Shown piece after piece: positions 1-6,953 of a DNA stretch of 64,000 bases. The notes below the pieces were generated by a model that was not told where the DNA came from, did no database searches, and saw only the letters and a list, made by a program, of their open reading frames with translations. Every line of letters begins with the position of its first letter. Within the stretch, counting starts at the first letter, position 1. Location: assembly GCA_039944855.1 (NCBI GenBank), contig JBDUXZ010000033.1, positions 50,444 to 114,443 on the forward strand. Direction: 5' to 3'. The position numbers were made by a program, and so were the translations under genes. This stretch comes from Rhodothermales bacterium. Lineage in GTDB: Bacteria > Bacteroidota > Rhodothermia > Rhodothermales > JANQRZ01.

Positions 1-612
1 GTACGGCAGCGTCACCGGCAGCCGCGAGCCGATGCGGATGACCTCGACGTGGGGGATCGCACGGAGCCGGCCGAGCAGCCAGCCGAGATTCGCCTTGTTG
101 AAGACGAGCGGGTCGCCGCCGGTGAGGAGCACGTCGCGGATTGCCGGGTGCGCCGCGATGTAGTCGATCGCCTCGCCGAGCTCGTCCTTCCGCATCATGA
201 AATCGGCGTCGCCGACCATCCGCTTGCGGAGGCAGTAGCGGCAGTAGATCGCGCACTCGGCCGTGACGCAGAAGGCGACGCGGTCGGGGTAGTTGTGGAT
301 GAGGTTCTTCACCGGCGAGTGGCCGACCTCGTCGAGCGGGTCCACGACGCCGACGATGTCGGGCGCGAGCTCGCTCATCCGGGGGACGACCTGCCGCCGC
401 ACGGGGCAGTCCGGCCCGCCCATCAGGCTCGCGTAGTACGGCGTGATGTTCCAGCGGAAGATGTCCGCCGTCGCCTCGATGGCCGCCAGTTCGTCGGCCG
501 TCGGCTCGATGTAATCGCGGAGCGCGGCCTCGTCGTGGACGCGGTGGCGCATCTGCCAGCGCCAATCGGCCCACTGCGGATTTGGAATTTCGGATTTGGG
601 GTGGGCTTCCAT
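1..612 (-). CDS. kamA: KamA family radical SAM aminomutase (lysine 2,3-aminomutase-like), 3' end outside window
   Basis: N-terminal 204 residues of a lysine 2,3-aminomutase-type enzyme, which uses a 4Fe-4S cluster, SAM and PLP to move an amino group between neighbouring carbons. The radical SAM cysteines are C120-x3-C124-x2-C127 (CAIYCRYC), followed by the GGDPL motif near residue 165 that is typical of the KamA/EpmB group. The ATG at 612 follows a REP-like palindrome (627-649). The gene runs off the left edge, so the PLP lysine is not visible and lysine versus glutamate 2,3-aminomutase cannot be decided. Confidence 0.9.
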   Translation of the reverse strand, partial: MEAHPKSEIPNPQWADWRWQMRHRVHDEAALRDYIEPTADELAAIEATADIFRWNITPYYASLMGGPDCPVRRQVVPRMSELAPDIVGVVDPLDEVGHSPVKNLIHNYPDRVAFCVTAECAIYCRYCLRKRMVGDADFMMRKDELGEAIDYIAAHPAIRDVLLTGGDPLVFNKANLGWLLGRLRAIPHVEVIRIGSRLPVTLPY

Positions 613-626
613 CGGTGCCTGGAATC

Positions 627-649
627 GTAGGGGCGAACGGCGTTCGCCC
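627..649. repeat. REP-like palindrome, GTAGGGGC family
   Basis: The sequence begins GTAGGGGCGAACG and closes with CGTTCGCCC, giving a hairpin upstream of the aminomutase start. It shares the GTAGGGGC head and GCCC tail with copies at 12167-12232 and inside the RAYT gene at 32766-32847. Confidence 0.6.
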
Positions 650-671
650 GCTTCGGGATGGGCGCGCTGCC

Positions 672-914
672 TCACGGGCGGCCGTCCATGTTGGGGTAGC
701 GGCGGAATGCCTTCATCACGGCGGGGTCGCGCGTCGTCTCGAACGCCTCGCCGCACTTGCCGCAGCGGAACGTGATCTCGCGGGGCTGCGCGGAGATGCC
801 GTTGAAGAAGTTGAGCCAGCCGCCGACGCCGTAGCGCATGTCGGGGCGGGCGAAGTGGTGGTAGCGGTCGTGCCCGCACGAGCAGGTGGGGCGCGGGGAA
901 TCGGGCGTGCTCAT
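672..914 (-). CDS. Small zinc-ribbon-like hypothetical protein (80 aa)
   Basis: This 80-residue protein has an N-terminal CSCGHD motif and a C-terminal CGKCG motif, four or five cysteines spaced like a zinc ribbon. It is cytosolic and has no signal peptide. Its codon use matches the GC-rich neighbours. It lies 59 bp upstream of the aminomutase on the same strand, so the two may be co-transcribed. I do not recognise a named family, and the metal site is inferred from cysteine spacing only. Confidence 0.6.
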   Translation of the reverse strand: MSTPDSPRPTCSCGHDRYHHFARPDMRYGVGGWLNFFNGISAQPREITFRCGKCGEAFETTRDPAVMKAFRRYPNMDGRP

Positions 915-1077
915 GGGTCCACCCTACGCCGCGACCGCAGAGCGGATTCCGAACGCCGTGTGGATTCAGCGCCCGCCCGGGATGCGCATGCGGAACCGTT
1001 CCGCCACGCCTCGCCCGCACCCGACCCCGCCGACGGGGACGCCTCGGGATGGCGTAGGACATGCGCGCCGAGCCACC

Positions 1078-1085
1078 TATCTTGG
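1078..1085 (+). promoter_or_regulatory. Possible TAnnTTGG promoter element
   Basis: TATCTTGG matches the TAnnTT(C/G)G motif seen upstream of other genes here. It lies 125 bp ahead of the HEPN-nuclease start. No clear -33 TTTG is present, so support is weak. Confidence 0.25.
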
Positions 1086-1209
1086 CCGGCGGCGGTTAGC
1101 ACGGCGCCCGCCACCGTTCATGTTATGTAGGGACGATTTCAGTTTAGCCCCGTGTGGTTATATGGTTTGCATCCTCCCCAATTCGACTGATCAGAGGTAG
1201 TCCTGTCTT

Positions 1210-2175
1210 ATGGATCTCCTAGAAGACATCAGGAGCAAGCTCCCCGCAATACAGTCCCACCCTTCTGAGGAGGGGATCAAGGCCGCCCTGCGCCATGTGG
1301 AGGTAGCAGAGCGCTGGTTGCTGCGGGGACGTGACGAAAAAGACGAGGACCTATTTAATGATGTCATATACCGGACAAACCAGGCGTTCGAAGGAATGCT
1401 AAAAGAGGCCTTCACCGTCTTGGCGAGCCAAGACGGATCTAGTTTGTCAACTTACAAAATCGAAAACCATCTTGTTAGTAGCAACATTTTATCAGATAGA
1501 GTGATGGCCCTTTTTACCAACTATAGACAAGAGTGGCGCAACAAATCAACACATGATCACAAGCTATTCTTTAGTGAACAGGAAGCACTTCTTGCAATTG
1601 TGAGCGTGTCTGCATTTGCCACTATTTTAATAGACCAGATAATCGAATTCACCAGTGCCCAAGCAGAAAAAGAAAAAGTTGAGAACAGGAAAGCCGAGCT
1701 GACCGCTGAGATCGATAGCGCCAAGAAGTCCTCTTTCCGGGAAGAGGTGATCTCCCTCCTTATGCTATTTGGAAACGAATTATCTAATGAAATTGACGGT
1801 CAAACTGAAATGAGAGAAGTGGAATTAATAGGAAGAATGGTTGGTTTCATCCAGACTGTAGACCCATCTATTAACATAATGAGGGAGCCTATTTTGTCGG
1901 ATGGAAGATCAAGAGCTGATTTAATACTAAGCAGAGGTAAGACCAATATTGTTGTGGAAGTAAAACGAGGTTCTCCCAGATGGTTTAAGAGCTTTCAAGA
2001 GAGAGGGCTGTCCCAGGTCATGAACTACATGGACATGTCGGCCACCAGGCACGGGATTCTATATATATCCCCTTACTTGAAAGGTCAAGACATGCGTCAC
2101 GATGAGGTTTTTTCAGCGAAAGGGCCACAAAAAACCACAATTGATATGTTGGTACCTGTGAAGCCGGACGCATAA
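1210..2175 (+). CDS. HEPN domain plus PD-(D/E)XK nuclease fusion protein, candidate defence effector
   Basis: A 321-residue protein. The helical N-terminal half contains R110-N-K-S-T-H115, which fits the R(N/D/H)x3-4H ribonuclease motif of HEPN domains. A charged helical linker (about 150-200) leads to a C-terminal restriction-endonuclease-like domain. There D237 on one strand, E250-V-K252 on the next and Q269xxxY273 on the following helix fit the D...ExK + QxxxY signature of PD-(D/E)XK enzymes. From about position 1440 the gene is much more AT-rich than its surroundings, which suggests transfer. An AGAGG sequence lies about 12 bases before the ATG. There is no partner gene, so it may act alone. 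Both nuclease assignments rest on motifs, and the biological role is inferred. Confidence 0.7.
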   Translation: MDLLEDIRSKLPAIQSHPSEEGIKAALRHVEVAERWLLRGRDEKDEDLFNDVIYRTNQAFEGMLKEAFTVLASQDGSSLSTYKIENHLVSSNILSDRVMALFTNYRQEWRNKSTHDHKLFFSEQEALLAIVSVSAFATILIDQIIEFTSAQAEKEKVENRKAELTAEIDSAKKSSFREEVISLLMLFGNELSNEIDGQTEMREVELIGRMVGFIQTVDPSINIMREPILSDGRSRADLILSRGKTNIVVEVKRGSPRWFKSFQERGLSQVMNYMDMSATRHGILYISPYLKGQDMRHDEVFSAKGPQKTTIDMLVPVKPDA

Positions 2176-2287
2176 CCAGCGTTCGCAGGCCCACCGGCCA
2201 CTTCACCGCCTTTGCTGCCTTACCGACAGCGGCTACTTTGCTCGTTTCACCGTATCGCCGCGTGCGACGGGTAAAGTGCCATCCATT

Positions 2288-2392
2288 CTACCCCACGCCG
2301 AGGCGGCGCAGCCCGCGCGCGAGGAGGTCGGCGAGGAGGTCGGGGTAGGGCCGGTTCATCAGCTCGGCGATGATGGCGAACGTGCCGTCGGG
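2288..2392 (-). pseudogene. Duplicated 3' fragment of the ATP-grasp ligase gene
   Basis: This 105-bp segment matches 3092-3196, the last 34-35 codons of the ATP-grasp gene including its TAG stop, with five base differences that leave the encoded C-terminus (PDGTFAIIAELMNRPYP...) unchanged. It has no start of its own. The two copies form a direct repeat bracketing the DUF6883/DUF4926 pair, as an integration event at a gene's 3' end would leave, or as a partial duplication would. Confidence 0.85.
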
Positions 2393-2415
2393 TACTACTC
2401 CGTACCTTCAGCGGG

Positions 2416-2745
2416 ATGAAGATCCCGAATGCTGCCGCCGCCTTCGTTCCCCCGGACAAGCTGACCGGCTATCTCCTCGCGCTTGCACACCCTGTCGGCG
2501 GCCCGAAGGCACGGTTCTTCCGAGCGCATGGGTTCGACGAGACCAACACAGCGGAGCTAGAAGGGGGCTTGCTCGCTATCGTTCGCCGCGCGGACGCCGA
2601 AGCCAGCGAGAGCCCGCACGGCACGAAGTACGTCGCAGACGGCCGGCTCCCAACCCCGAGCGGTCGTCGCGTGCGGGTGCGGACGGTCTGGGTCGTGGAC
2701 CCAACGGACCCTCGCCCGCGTCTCATTACCGCCTACCCTGCGTGA
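2416..2745 (+). CDS. DUF6883 domain protein (109 aa)
   Basis: The protein matches what I recall of DUF6883: a KLTGYLL...HPVGGPKARFF opening, a central HGTKYVADG segment, and a VRTVWVVD...PRLITAYP end. The function of the family is not established. It is a small soluble protein, often found next to a small partner gene, and it has been suspected of being part of a toxin-antitoxin-like pair. Here the next gene (2763, 17 bp downstream) encodes DUF4926, so the two probably form one operon. The pair sits between two copies of the ATP-grasp gene end. Confidence 0.75.
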   Translation: MKIPNAAAAFVPPDKLTGYLLALAHPVGGPKARFFRAHGFDETNTAELEGGLLAIVRRADAEASESPHGTKYVADGRLPTPSGRRVRVRTVWVVDPTDPRPRLITAYPA

Positions 2746-2762
2746 CCTACCGAGAACATCTC

Positions 2763-2990
2763 ATGATCCGAGAACATGATACCGTAGTGCTAAGGCGCGA
2801 CCTCCCGACTCTGGGCCTGAAGCGAGGGGATGTCGGAGCGGTGGTTCACGTCTACGGCGATGGGGCGGCTGTGGAGGTGGAGTTCGTCGCTGGAGCCGGG
2901 ACGACGGTTGGGGTGGAAACGCTGGAACTGGAGGATGTACGTCCGCTCGGCCGGGACGAGATTCTACACGCACGCCCCATAGCTGCTTGA
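2763..2990 (+). CDS. DUF4926 domain protein (75 aa)
   Basis: A 75-residue protein with an SH3-like pattern: an opening HDTVVLRRDLP, then GLKRGDVGAVVHVY, VEVEFV and a C-terminal TLELEDVRPL. This is the usual shape of DUF4926. The ATG at 2763 is chosen because the family begins just before the 'D-x-V-x-L' strand; the longer reading upstream runs through the DUF6883 gene in another frame. It is probably translated from the same mRNA as the DUF6883 gene. The function is unknown. Confidence 0.75.
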   Translation: MIREHDTVVLRRDLPTLGLKRGDVGAVVHVYGDGAAVEVEFVAGAGTTVGVETLELEDVRPLGRDEILHARPIAA

Positions 2991-3091
2991 CCCTTCGCTG
3001 TACGCCGCCGGGCTTCCCCGCCTTACACGTCGGGTCCACGTTGCTATCACCGGAGGCCGGGTCGCCCAGCGAGAGGGAGCGGCCATGCGCT

Positions 3092-4093
3092 CTACCCCAC
3101 GCCGAGACGGCGCAGTCCACGCGCGAGGAGGTCAGCGAGGAGGTCGGGGTAGGGCCGGTTCATCAACTCGGCGATGATGGCGAACGTGCCGTCGGGCGCG
3201 AACGTCGGGAGCGGGTTGATCTCCAGAAACCACGGCTTCCCGCGCTCGTCCACGCGGAAGTCCACGCGCGCGAAGTCCCGGCACTCCAGCTTGGCGTAGA
3301 TGCGGAGCGCGAGGTCGCACAGCCGCGCCTCCAGCACGCGGTCGAGCGCGCCGTGGATGACGTAGTCGAACGGGGCGGCGGGGTCCTCGTGGCGGTCGAG
3401 CGCGTGGAGGCCGATGCCGGAGTTCCGCTCCGTCGCCCGCTGCAGCACGGGCAGCGCCTCGGCCGGGTCGTTCCCGACGACGGCCACGGTAAACTCGCCC
3501 CCGACGACGAAGCGCTCCACGAGCACGTCCTGCCCGTAGAGCCGCGTCTGCCGCTCGACCTCGCGGCGCACGCCGTCCGGCGTCTCGGCCCGGCTCGACG
3601 GCGCGATCCCCTTCGCGGTCCCCTCGTAGCGCGGCTTCACGAAGAGTGGAAACGGCGGGAGATCCGTCTCGTCCACCGCGTCGGCCGAGGCCAGCACGCG
3701 CCAGTCCGGCGTGGCAATTCCGGCGGCGCGGGCGAGGTCCTTCGTCCACGCTTTGTCGAGCGAGAGCGACAGCGTGAGCGCGTCCGACCCGAGGCACGGC
3801 ACGCCCGCGAGTTCGAGGAGCGTCGGCGCGTGGCCTTCGCGGTTGCGGCTCCCGTAGCTCTCGGCGATGTTCACCGCCGCGTCGAGGCCGAGGGAAGGCT
3901 CCTCCTGCATCCAGGCCAGGAGCGCCTGCGCCGAGCCGATGCGGACGGGCTCGTGCCCGAGCGCGCGGACCGCCGCTTCGAGCACGGCGACGGTCTCCTC
4001 CGGCTCGAACTCGGCGTCCCAGTCCGGCGGGGCGTCGGGCGGCGGCGGCGTGTCGCCGAAGCGGTCGTAGACGAGGCCGATGCGCAGGCTCAC
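3092..4093 (-). CDS. ATP-grasp protein, D-alanine-D-alanine ligase-like
   Basis: A 333-residue ATP-grasp enzyme with the D-Ala-D-Ala ligase layout: an N-terminal Rossmann-like part (RIGLVYDRF), a central ATP-grasp domain with PLFVKPRYEGTAKGI (nucleotide lid and phosphate-binding lysine) and DVLVERFVVGGEFTVAV, and a C-terminal metal site (ARVDFRV...WFLEINPLP). ATP-grasp enzymes of this group near KamA-type genes are often annotated ddl, but the amino-acid-like substrate is unknown and cell-wall ligation should not be assumed. The start overlaps the stop of the upstream membrane protein by 4 bp (ATGA), so translation is coupled. Its final 105 bp are duplicated at 2288-2392. Confidence 0.85.
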   Translation of the reverse strand: MSLRIGLVYDRFGDTPPPPDAPPDWDAEFEPEETVAVLEAAVRALGHEPVRIGSAQALLAWMQEEPSLGLDAAVNIAESYGSRNREGHAPTLLELAGVPCLGSDALTLSLSLDKAWTKDLARAAGIATPDWRVLASADAVDETDLPPFPLFVKPRYEGTAKGIAPSSRAETPDGVRREVERQTRLYGQDVLVERFVVGGEFTVAVVGNDPAEALPVLQRATERNSGIGLHALDRHEDPAAPFDYVIHGALDRVLEARLCDLALRIYAKLECRDFARVDFRVDERGKPWFLEINPLPTFAPDGTFAIIAELMNRPYPDLLADLLARGLRRLGVG

Positions 4094-4923
4094 GAGTGCG
4101 TGCGGCTACGCCCGGGCCTAGACGACTCCGCATCGGCCTCCGGCAGATCGTCGAGGCCGAGGCGCGGTGCGCGTTCCGGTTCGGCCTCCGTCGGCACTGC
4201 GGACCGCTCGGCAGCAGGCGCGGCGTCCCGGGCGATGAGGTCGATCCGGTCGAGGGCGTGCTCGAAGCGCTCGGCCTGCCGGTTGGCGTAGGTCCCGAAG
4301 CCGAAGCGGCTGCCGCCGAACATCAGCAGAGCGAACGCCGCGAACATCGCCGGAAGGAGCATCACGCCGGGCTCGAAATCACCGACGGCGAAGAGCACGC
4401 CGAACAGCAGCGCGACGAGGGCGAACGTCGCCGACGCCGCCGTGAGCCCGAGCGCCGAAGACCGCATCGACTGCTCGATCGTGACGTGGGCGCCGCCGTC
4501 CTCGGGCGTGACGCTCACGCGGACCGGCATCCGGTTCTCCTCCGTCGTCGTCGCCCACTCGCGCACGCGCCCGACGCGGCCCGCAACGCCCGGCTGCTTG
4601 AACGTCTTCCGCAGGTCCGTCACCATCTGCTCCCACGCCTCATCGGTGACGGGCGCCGCCACCGCGCGCGCCCGTCGCACCTCGACCGGCATGCCCAGCA
4701 TCTTCCCCGCCGGGCGCGTCGGCCCAGCGGCGGCGAGTTCCACCGCGGCCTCGGCGATGTGCTCCGGCGCGATCCCCGTCTCCCGGCCGATGCGCTGCAA
4801 CTCGTCGAGCGTCAGCCCGCCTTCGCTCGCGGCCTCGGCGCGGCGGGCCTGCTCCTGTCGCTCGGCCGCGCGCTCGAAGAGGGCGTGGATCTCGTGCTCG
4901 GTGTAGCGACGGCCGGTGCTCAT
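4090..4923 (-). CDS. Two-TM membrane protein, paralogue 1 of 3
   Basis: A 277-residue protein, third in transcription order of three tandem paralogues. It opens with a charged segment (YTEHEIHALFERAAERQEQ), then a LTLDELQRIGRETGIAPEHIAEAA segment, a soluble middle (about 75-175) with a conserved R-V-REW pattern, two adjacent hydrophobic helices (about 165-220), and a polar tail ending in an R-T-x-S motif. The start MSTGRRY at 4923 aligns with the other two copies, and the longer reading has an Arg-rich leader absent from them. I do not recognise a named family. It is coupled to the ATP-grasp gene by a 4-bp overlap. Confidence 0.75.
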   Translation of the reverse strand: MSTGRRYTEHEIHALFERAAERQEQARRAEAASEGGLTLDELQRIGRETGIAPEHIAEAAVELAAAGPTRPAGKMLGMPVEVRRARAVAAPVTDEAWEQMVTDLRKTFKQPGVAGRVGRVREWATTTEENRMPVRVSVTPEDGGAHVTIEQSMRSSALGLTAASATFALVALLFGVLFAVGDFEPGVMLLPAMFAAFALLMFGGSRFGFGTYANRQAERFEHALDRIDLIARDAAPAAERSAVPTEAEPERAPRLGLDDLPEADAESSRPGRSRTHS

Positions 4924-4975
4924 AGCGGGGATGACGGGAGGAGCGAGGAAGGTACGGCGGCGGACGGCCCGTGCC

Positions 4976-5863
4976 TCACGACCGCGTGCGGCTCCGCTCC
5001 GTCGCCCCGGCATCGCCCTCCTCTTCCGACAGCGCGTCCAGGTCGATGCGCGGCGTGGCGGCCGGCGCGGATTCGCTCGGCGCGGACGCTTCGGCCTGCG
5101 GCGTGGCCTCGGCGGCGCGCGGAGCGACGGCCTCGAACGTCTGCTCGATGTCGGCGGCGAGCTCCGTCAGGCCGCGCTGCTTCTTCTCGCGCCAGCGCCG
5201 GTCGAGCCGGGTGATGATGGGCCCGGCGACGAGCGTCGTCACGAGTGCGATCGCCACGAGTGCGACGAGATAGACCCAGAAGCTGTCGAATGCATCGGCG
5301 ATGGGGATCGCCCCGATCACACCCGCGATGAGTCCGAGGAAGGCGCCGTACATCATCCCCTCGGCCTTCGGCGCGGCGTGGCCGACGCGCTGCGAGAGGA
5401 TCACCCGCGTCCGCCCCTCCCGCTCGCTCGCCGAGATGCGCGTCTCGACGCCGAGTTGGCTCATGTGCACCCACTCGTGCGCCCGCCCGACGCGCTCGAC
5501 GCGGCCCTCGCCGCCGCGCCCGTACCACATCCCCATGTCCACGCCGAACCGGCTGCGGAGCAGGGCCACCGTGTCCTCCCATGCCTCGTCCGAGAACGGC
5601 CGGTCGACCCAGTGCTCGACGATGACGTGCGTGGCCGTCTGGGTCTCGGCCTGCACCGCCGCCCGCCGTCCTGTCTGCACCTCGTCGGCGGCGGCGCGGA
5701 GGTGCTTCGGGTCGAGCCCGACTTCGGCGCCGAGGGCTTCGAGGTCGGCGAGCGTGAGGCCGTGGTCGCGCGCCTCCTGCCGCTCGGCCTCCTCCTCCTG
5801 CCGCGCCGAGGCCCGGCGGATGATGGCCTTGACTTCTTCCTCTGAAAAGACGCGGTCGAGCAT
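4976..5863 (-). CDS. Two-TM membrane protein, paralogue 2 of 3
   Basis: A 295-residue paralogue of its two neighbours. It has the same N-terminal module (FSEEEVKAIIRRASARQEEE, then LTLADLEALGAEVGLDPKHLRAAADE), a soluble middle with a VxRVGRAHEWVHM-like strand, two hydrophobic helices (from about residue 170), and a polar tail ending RSRTRS. It is the most diverged of the three in the soluble middle. It lies 27 bp after the first gene of the set and 52 bp before the third. The function is unknown; the arrangement suggests a membrane complex of related subunits. Confidence 0.75.
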   Translation of the reverse strand: MLDRVFSEEEVKAIIRRASARQEEEAERQEARDHGLTLADLEALGAEVGLDPKHLRAAADEVQTGRRAAVQAETQTATHVIVEHWVDRPFSDEAWEDTVALLRSRFGVDMGMWYGRGGEGRVERVGRAHEWVHMSQLGVETRISASEREGRTRVILSQRVGHAAPKAEGMMYGAFLGLIAGVIGAIPIADAFDSFWVYLVALVAIALVTTLVAGPIITRLDRRWREKKQRGLTELAADIEQTFEAVAPRAAEATPQAEASAPSESAPAATPRIDLDALSEEEGDAGATERSRTRS

Positions 5864-5890
5864 AGGGCGAGCGGTTCGTTGCGCGGAGCG

Positions 5891-6751
5891 TTACGAGCGG
5901 GTGCGCGTGCGATCGGGCGCGGCCTGCTCTTCTTCGATGTCCGGCAGCGCGTCGAGATCGAGGCGCCGCTCCGTGTCGGGCTGCGCCGTCGCGGGAGCCT
6001 CCTTCTCGGCCGGACGGGCCGCGCGGGCAGGCTCCGGCGTCTGGTCCCGAGCGAGGAGTTCGAGCCGGTCGAGCACGGCGTCGAACTTCTCCTCCTGCTT
6101 CGGCCGCCAGTGCTTCAGCCAGCCCCACGTGCCGCCGGAGAAGCCGAGCGCCATCGTGCCCATCATCACGGCCGCGATCAGCACGTCGGGCTCGGCCTCG
6201 ATGAGGGCGAGGGCGACGAACAAGACGGTCATCACCGCGCCGATCGCCGCCGCAATCGTGAACCCGCGTGTCGTCTCGCGGACGGACTGCCGGAGCGTCG
6301 CCCGCGTCCGCCCGTCGCCGAGCGGTTCGAGCGCGAGGCGCATCGCAGAGCCGCTGTTGTTCGTGACGCGCTTGACGGCGGTCCACTCGCGCATCTGCCC
6401 GATCTGCCCGACGCTTCCGTCCTCGTCGAACGTCCGGCGGACCTCGGCGACCATCCGCGCCCATACCTCGTCGGAGACCGCGCCGGGAAACACCCGCGTC
6501 CGCTCGACCTCGGTGGGCGCGCCGAGGAACGTGTGCGCCGGCTTGGCAGGCGCGGCGACGGCCAGCTCCGCCGCCGCGGCGGCGATGTGCGCCGGGTCGA
6601 TACCCGACGCGCCGCCGATCTCCTGCAGCTCGCGGAGGGTGAGGTGCCCGTGGCTCGCAGCCTCGGCGCGGCTCGCCTCCTCCTGCCGCTTCGCGGCACG
6701 CTCGAAGATGGCGCGGAGTTCGGCTTCGGAGTAGCGGCGCTCGTCGTTCAT
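5891..6751 (-). CDS. Two-TM membrane protein, paralogue 3 of 3
   Basis: A 286-residue first gene of the tandem set. It shows YSEAELRAIFERAAKRQEE, LTLRELQEIGGASGIDPAHIAAAAAEL, a soluble domain with QIGQMREW, two adjacent hydrophobic helices, and a tail ending RTRTRS. The ATG at 6751 is chosen over the longer reading because it aligns with paralogue 1 and because a TATATTC promoter-like element (complement of 6772-6780) would lie inside the longer version. The promoter here probably drives the three paralogues and the ATP-grasp gene. Confidence 0.78.
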   Translation of the reverse strand: MNDERRYSEAELRAIFERAAKRQEEASRAEAASHGHLTLRELQEIGGASGIDPAHIAAAAAELAVAAPAKPAHTFLGAPTEVERTRVFPGAVSDEVWARMVAEVRRTFDEDGSVGQIGQMREWTAVKRVTNNSGSAMRLALEPLGDGRTRATLRQSVRETTRGFTIAAAIGAVMTVLFVALALIEAEPDVLIAAVMMGTMALGFSGGTWGWLKHWRPKQEEKFDAVLDRLELLARDQTPEPARAARPAEKEAPATAQPDTERRLDLDALPDIEEEQAAPDRTRTRS

Positions 6752-6771
6752 GGGTCGTCGGAGATGGAGAG

Positions 6772-6780
6772 GAGAATATA
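6772..6780 (-). promoter_or_regulatory. TAnnTT-type promoter element
   Basis: On the minus strand this reads TATATTCTC, 21 bp ahead of the ATG at 6751. It is one of several TATATT elements placed before minus-strand genes in this window. Confidence 0.4.
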
Positions 6781-6808
6781 GCCGCCGGACCGAACGGGGC
6801 GCCATCCC

Positions 6809-6836
6809 GTAGAGACGCAGCATGCTGCGTCTCTAC
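6809..6836. repeat. Perfect 28-bp palindrome
   Basis: The arm GTAGAGACGCAGCA is followed directly by its exact reverse complement. It sits between the divergent paralogue-3 and GNAT-nitrilase genes. Similar GTAGAGACG...CGTCTCTAC palindromes recur in other bacterial genomes, so this is probably a REP/MITE-like repeat rather than a dedicated operator. Confidence 0.7.
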
Positions 6837-6953
6837 CGTCGGATCGGGCGTCGCGCCTGCCCGAAGGAAACGCGGTGCGCCGTCCCGTCGGCACCCGAGC
6901 CGCCGCCGCCCGTATCACCCCACATCGCCCCCGACTTTCCCACCCCGCGCTCC

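Noticed and set aside
2247..2459. Minus-strand open frame over the duplicated gene end
   Set aside because: It reads the 105-bp fragment in a different frame from the ATP-grasp protein; only the fragment in the original frame is meaningful.
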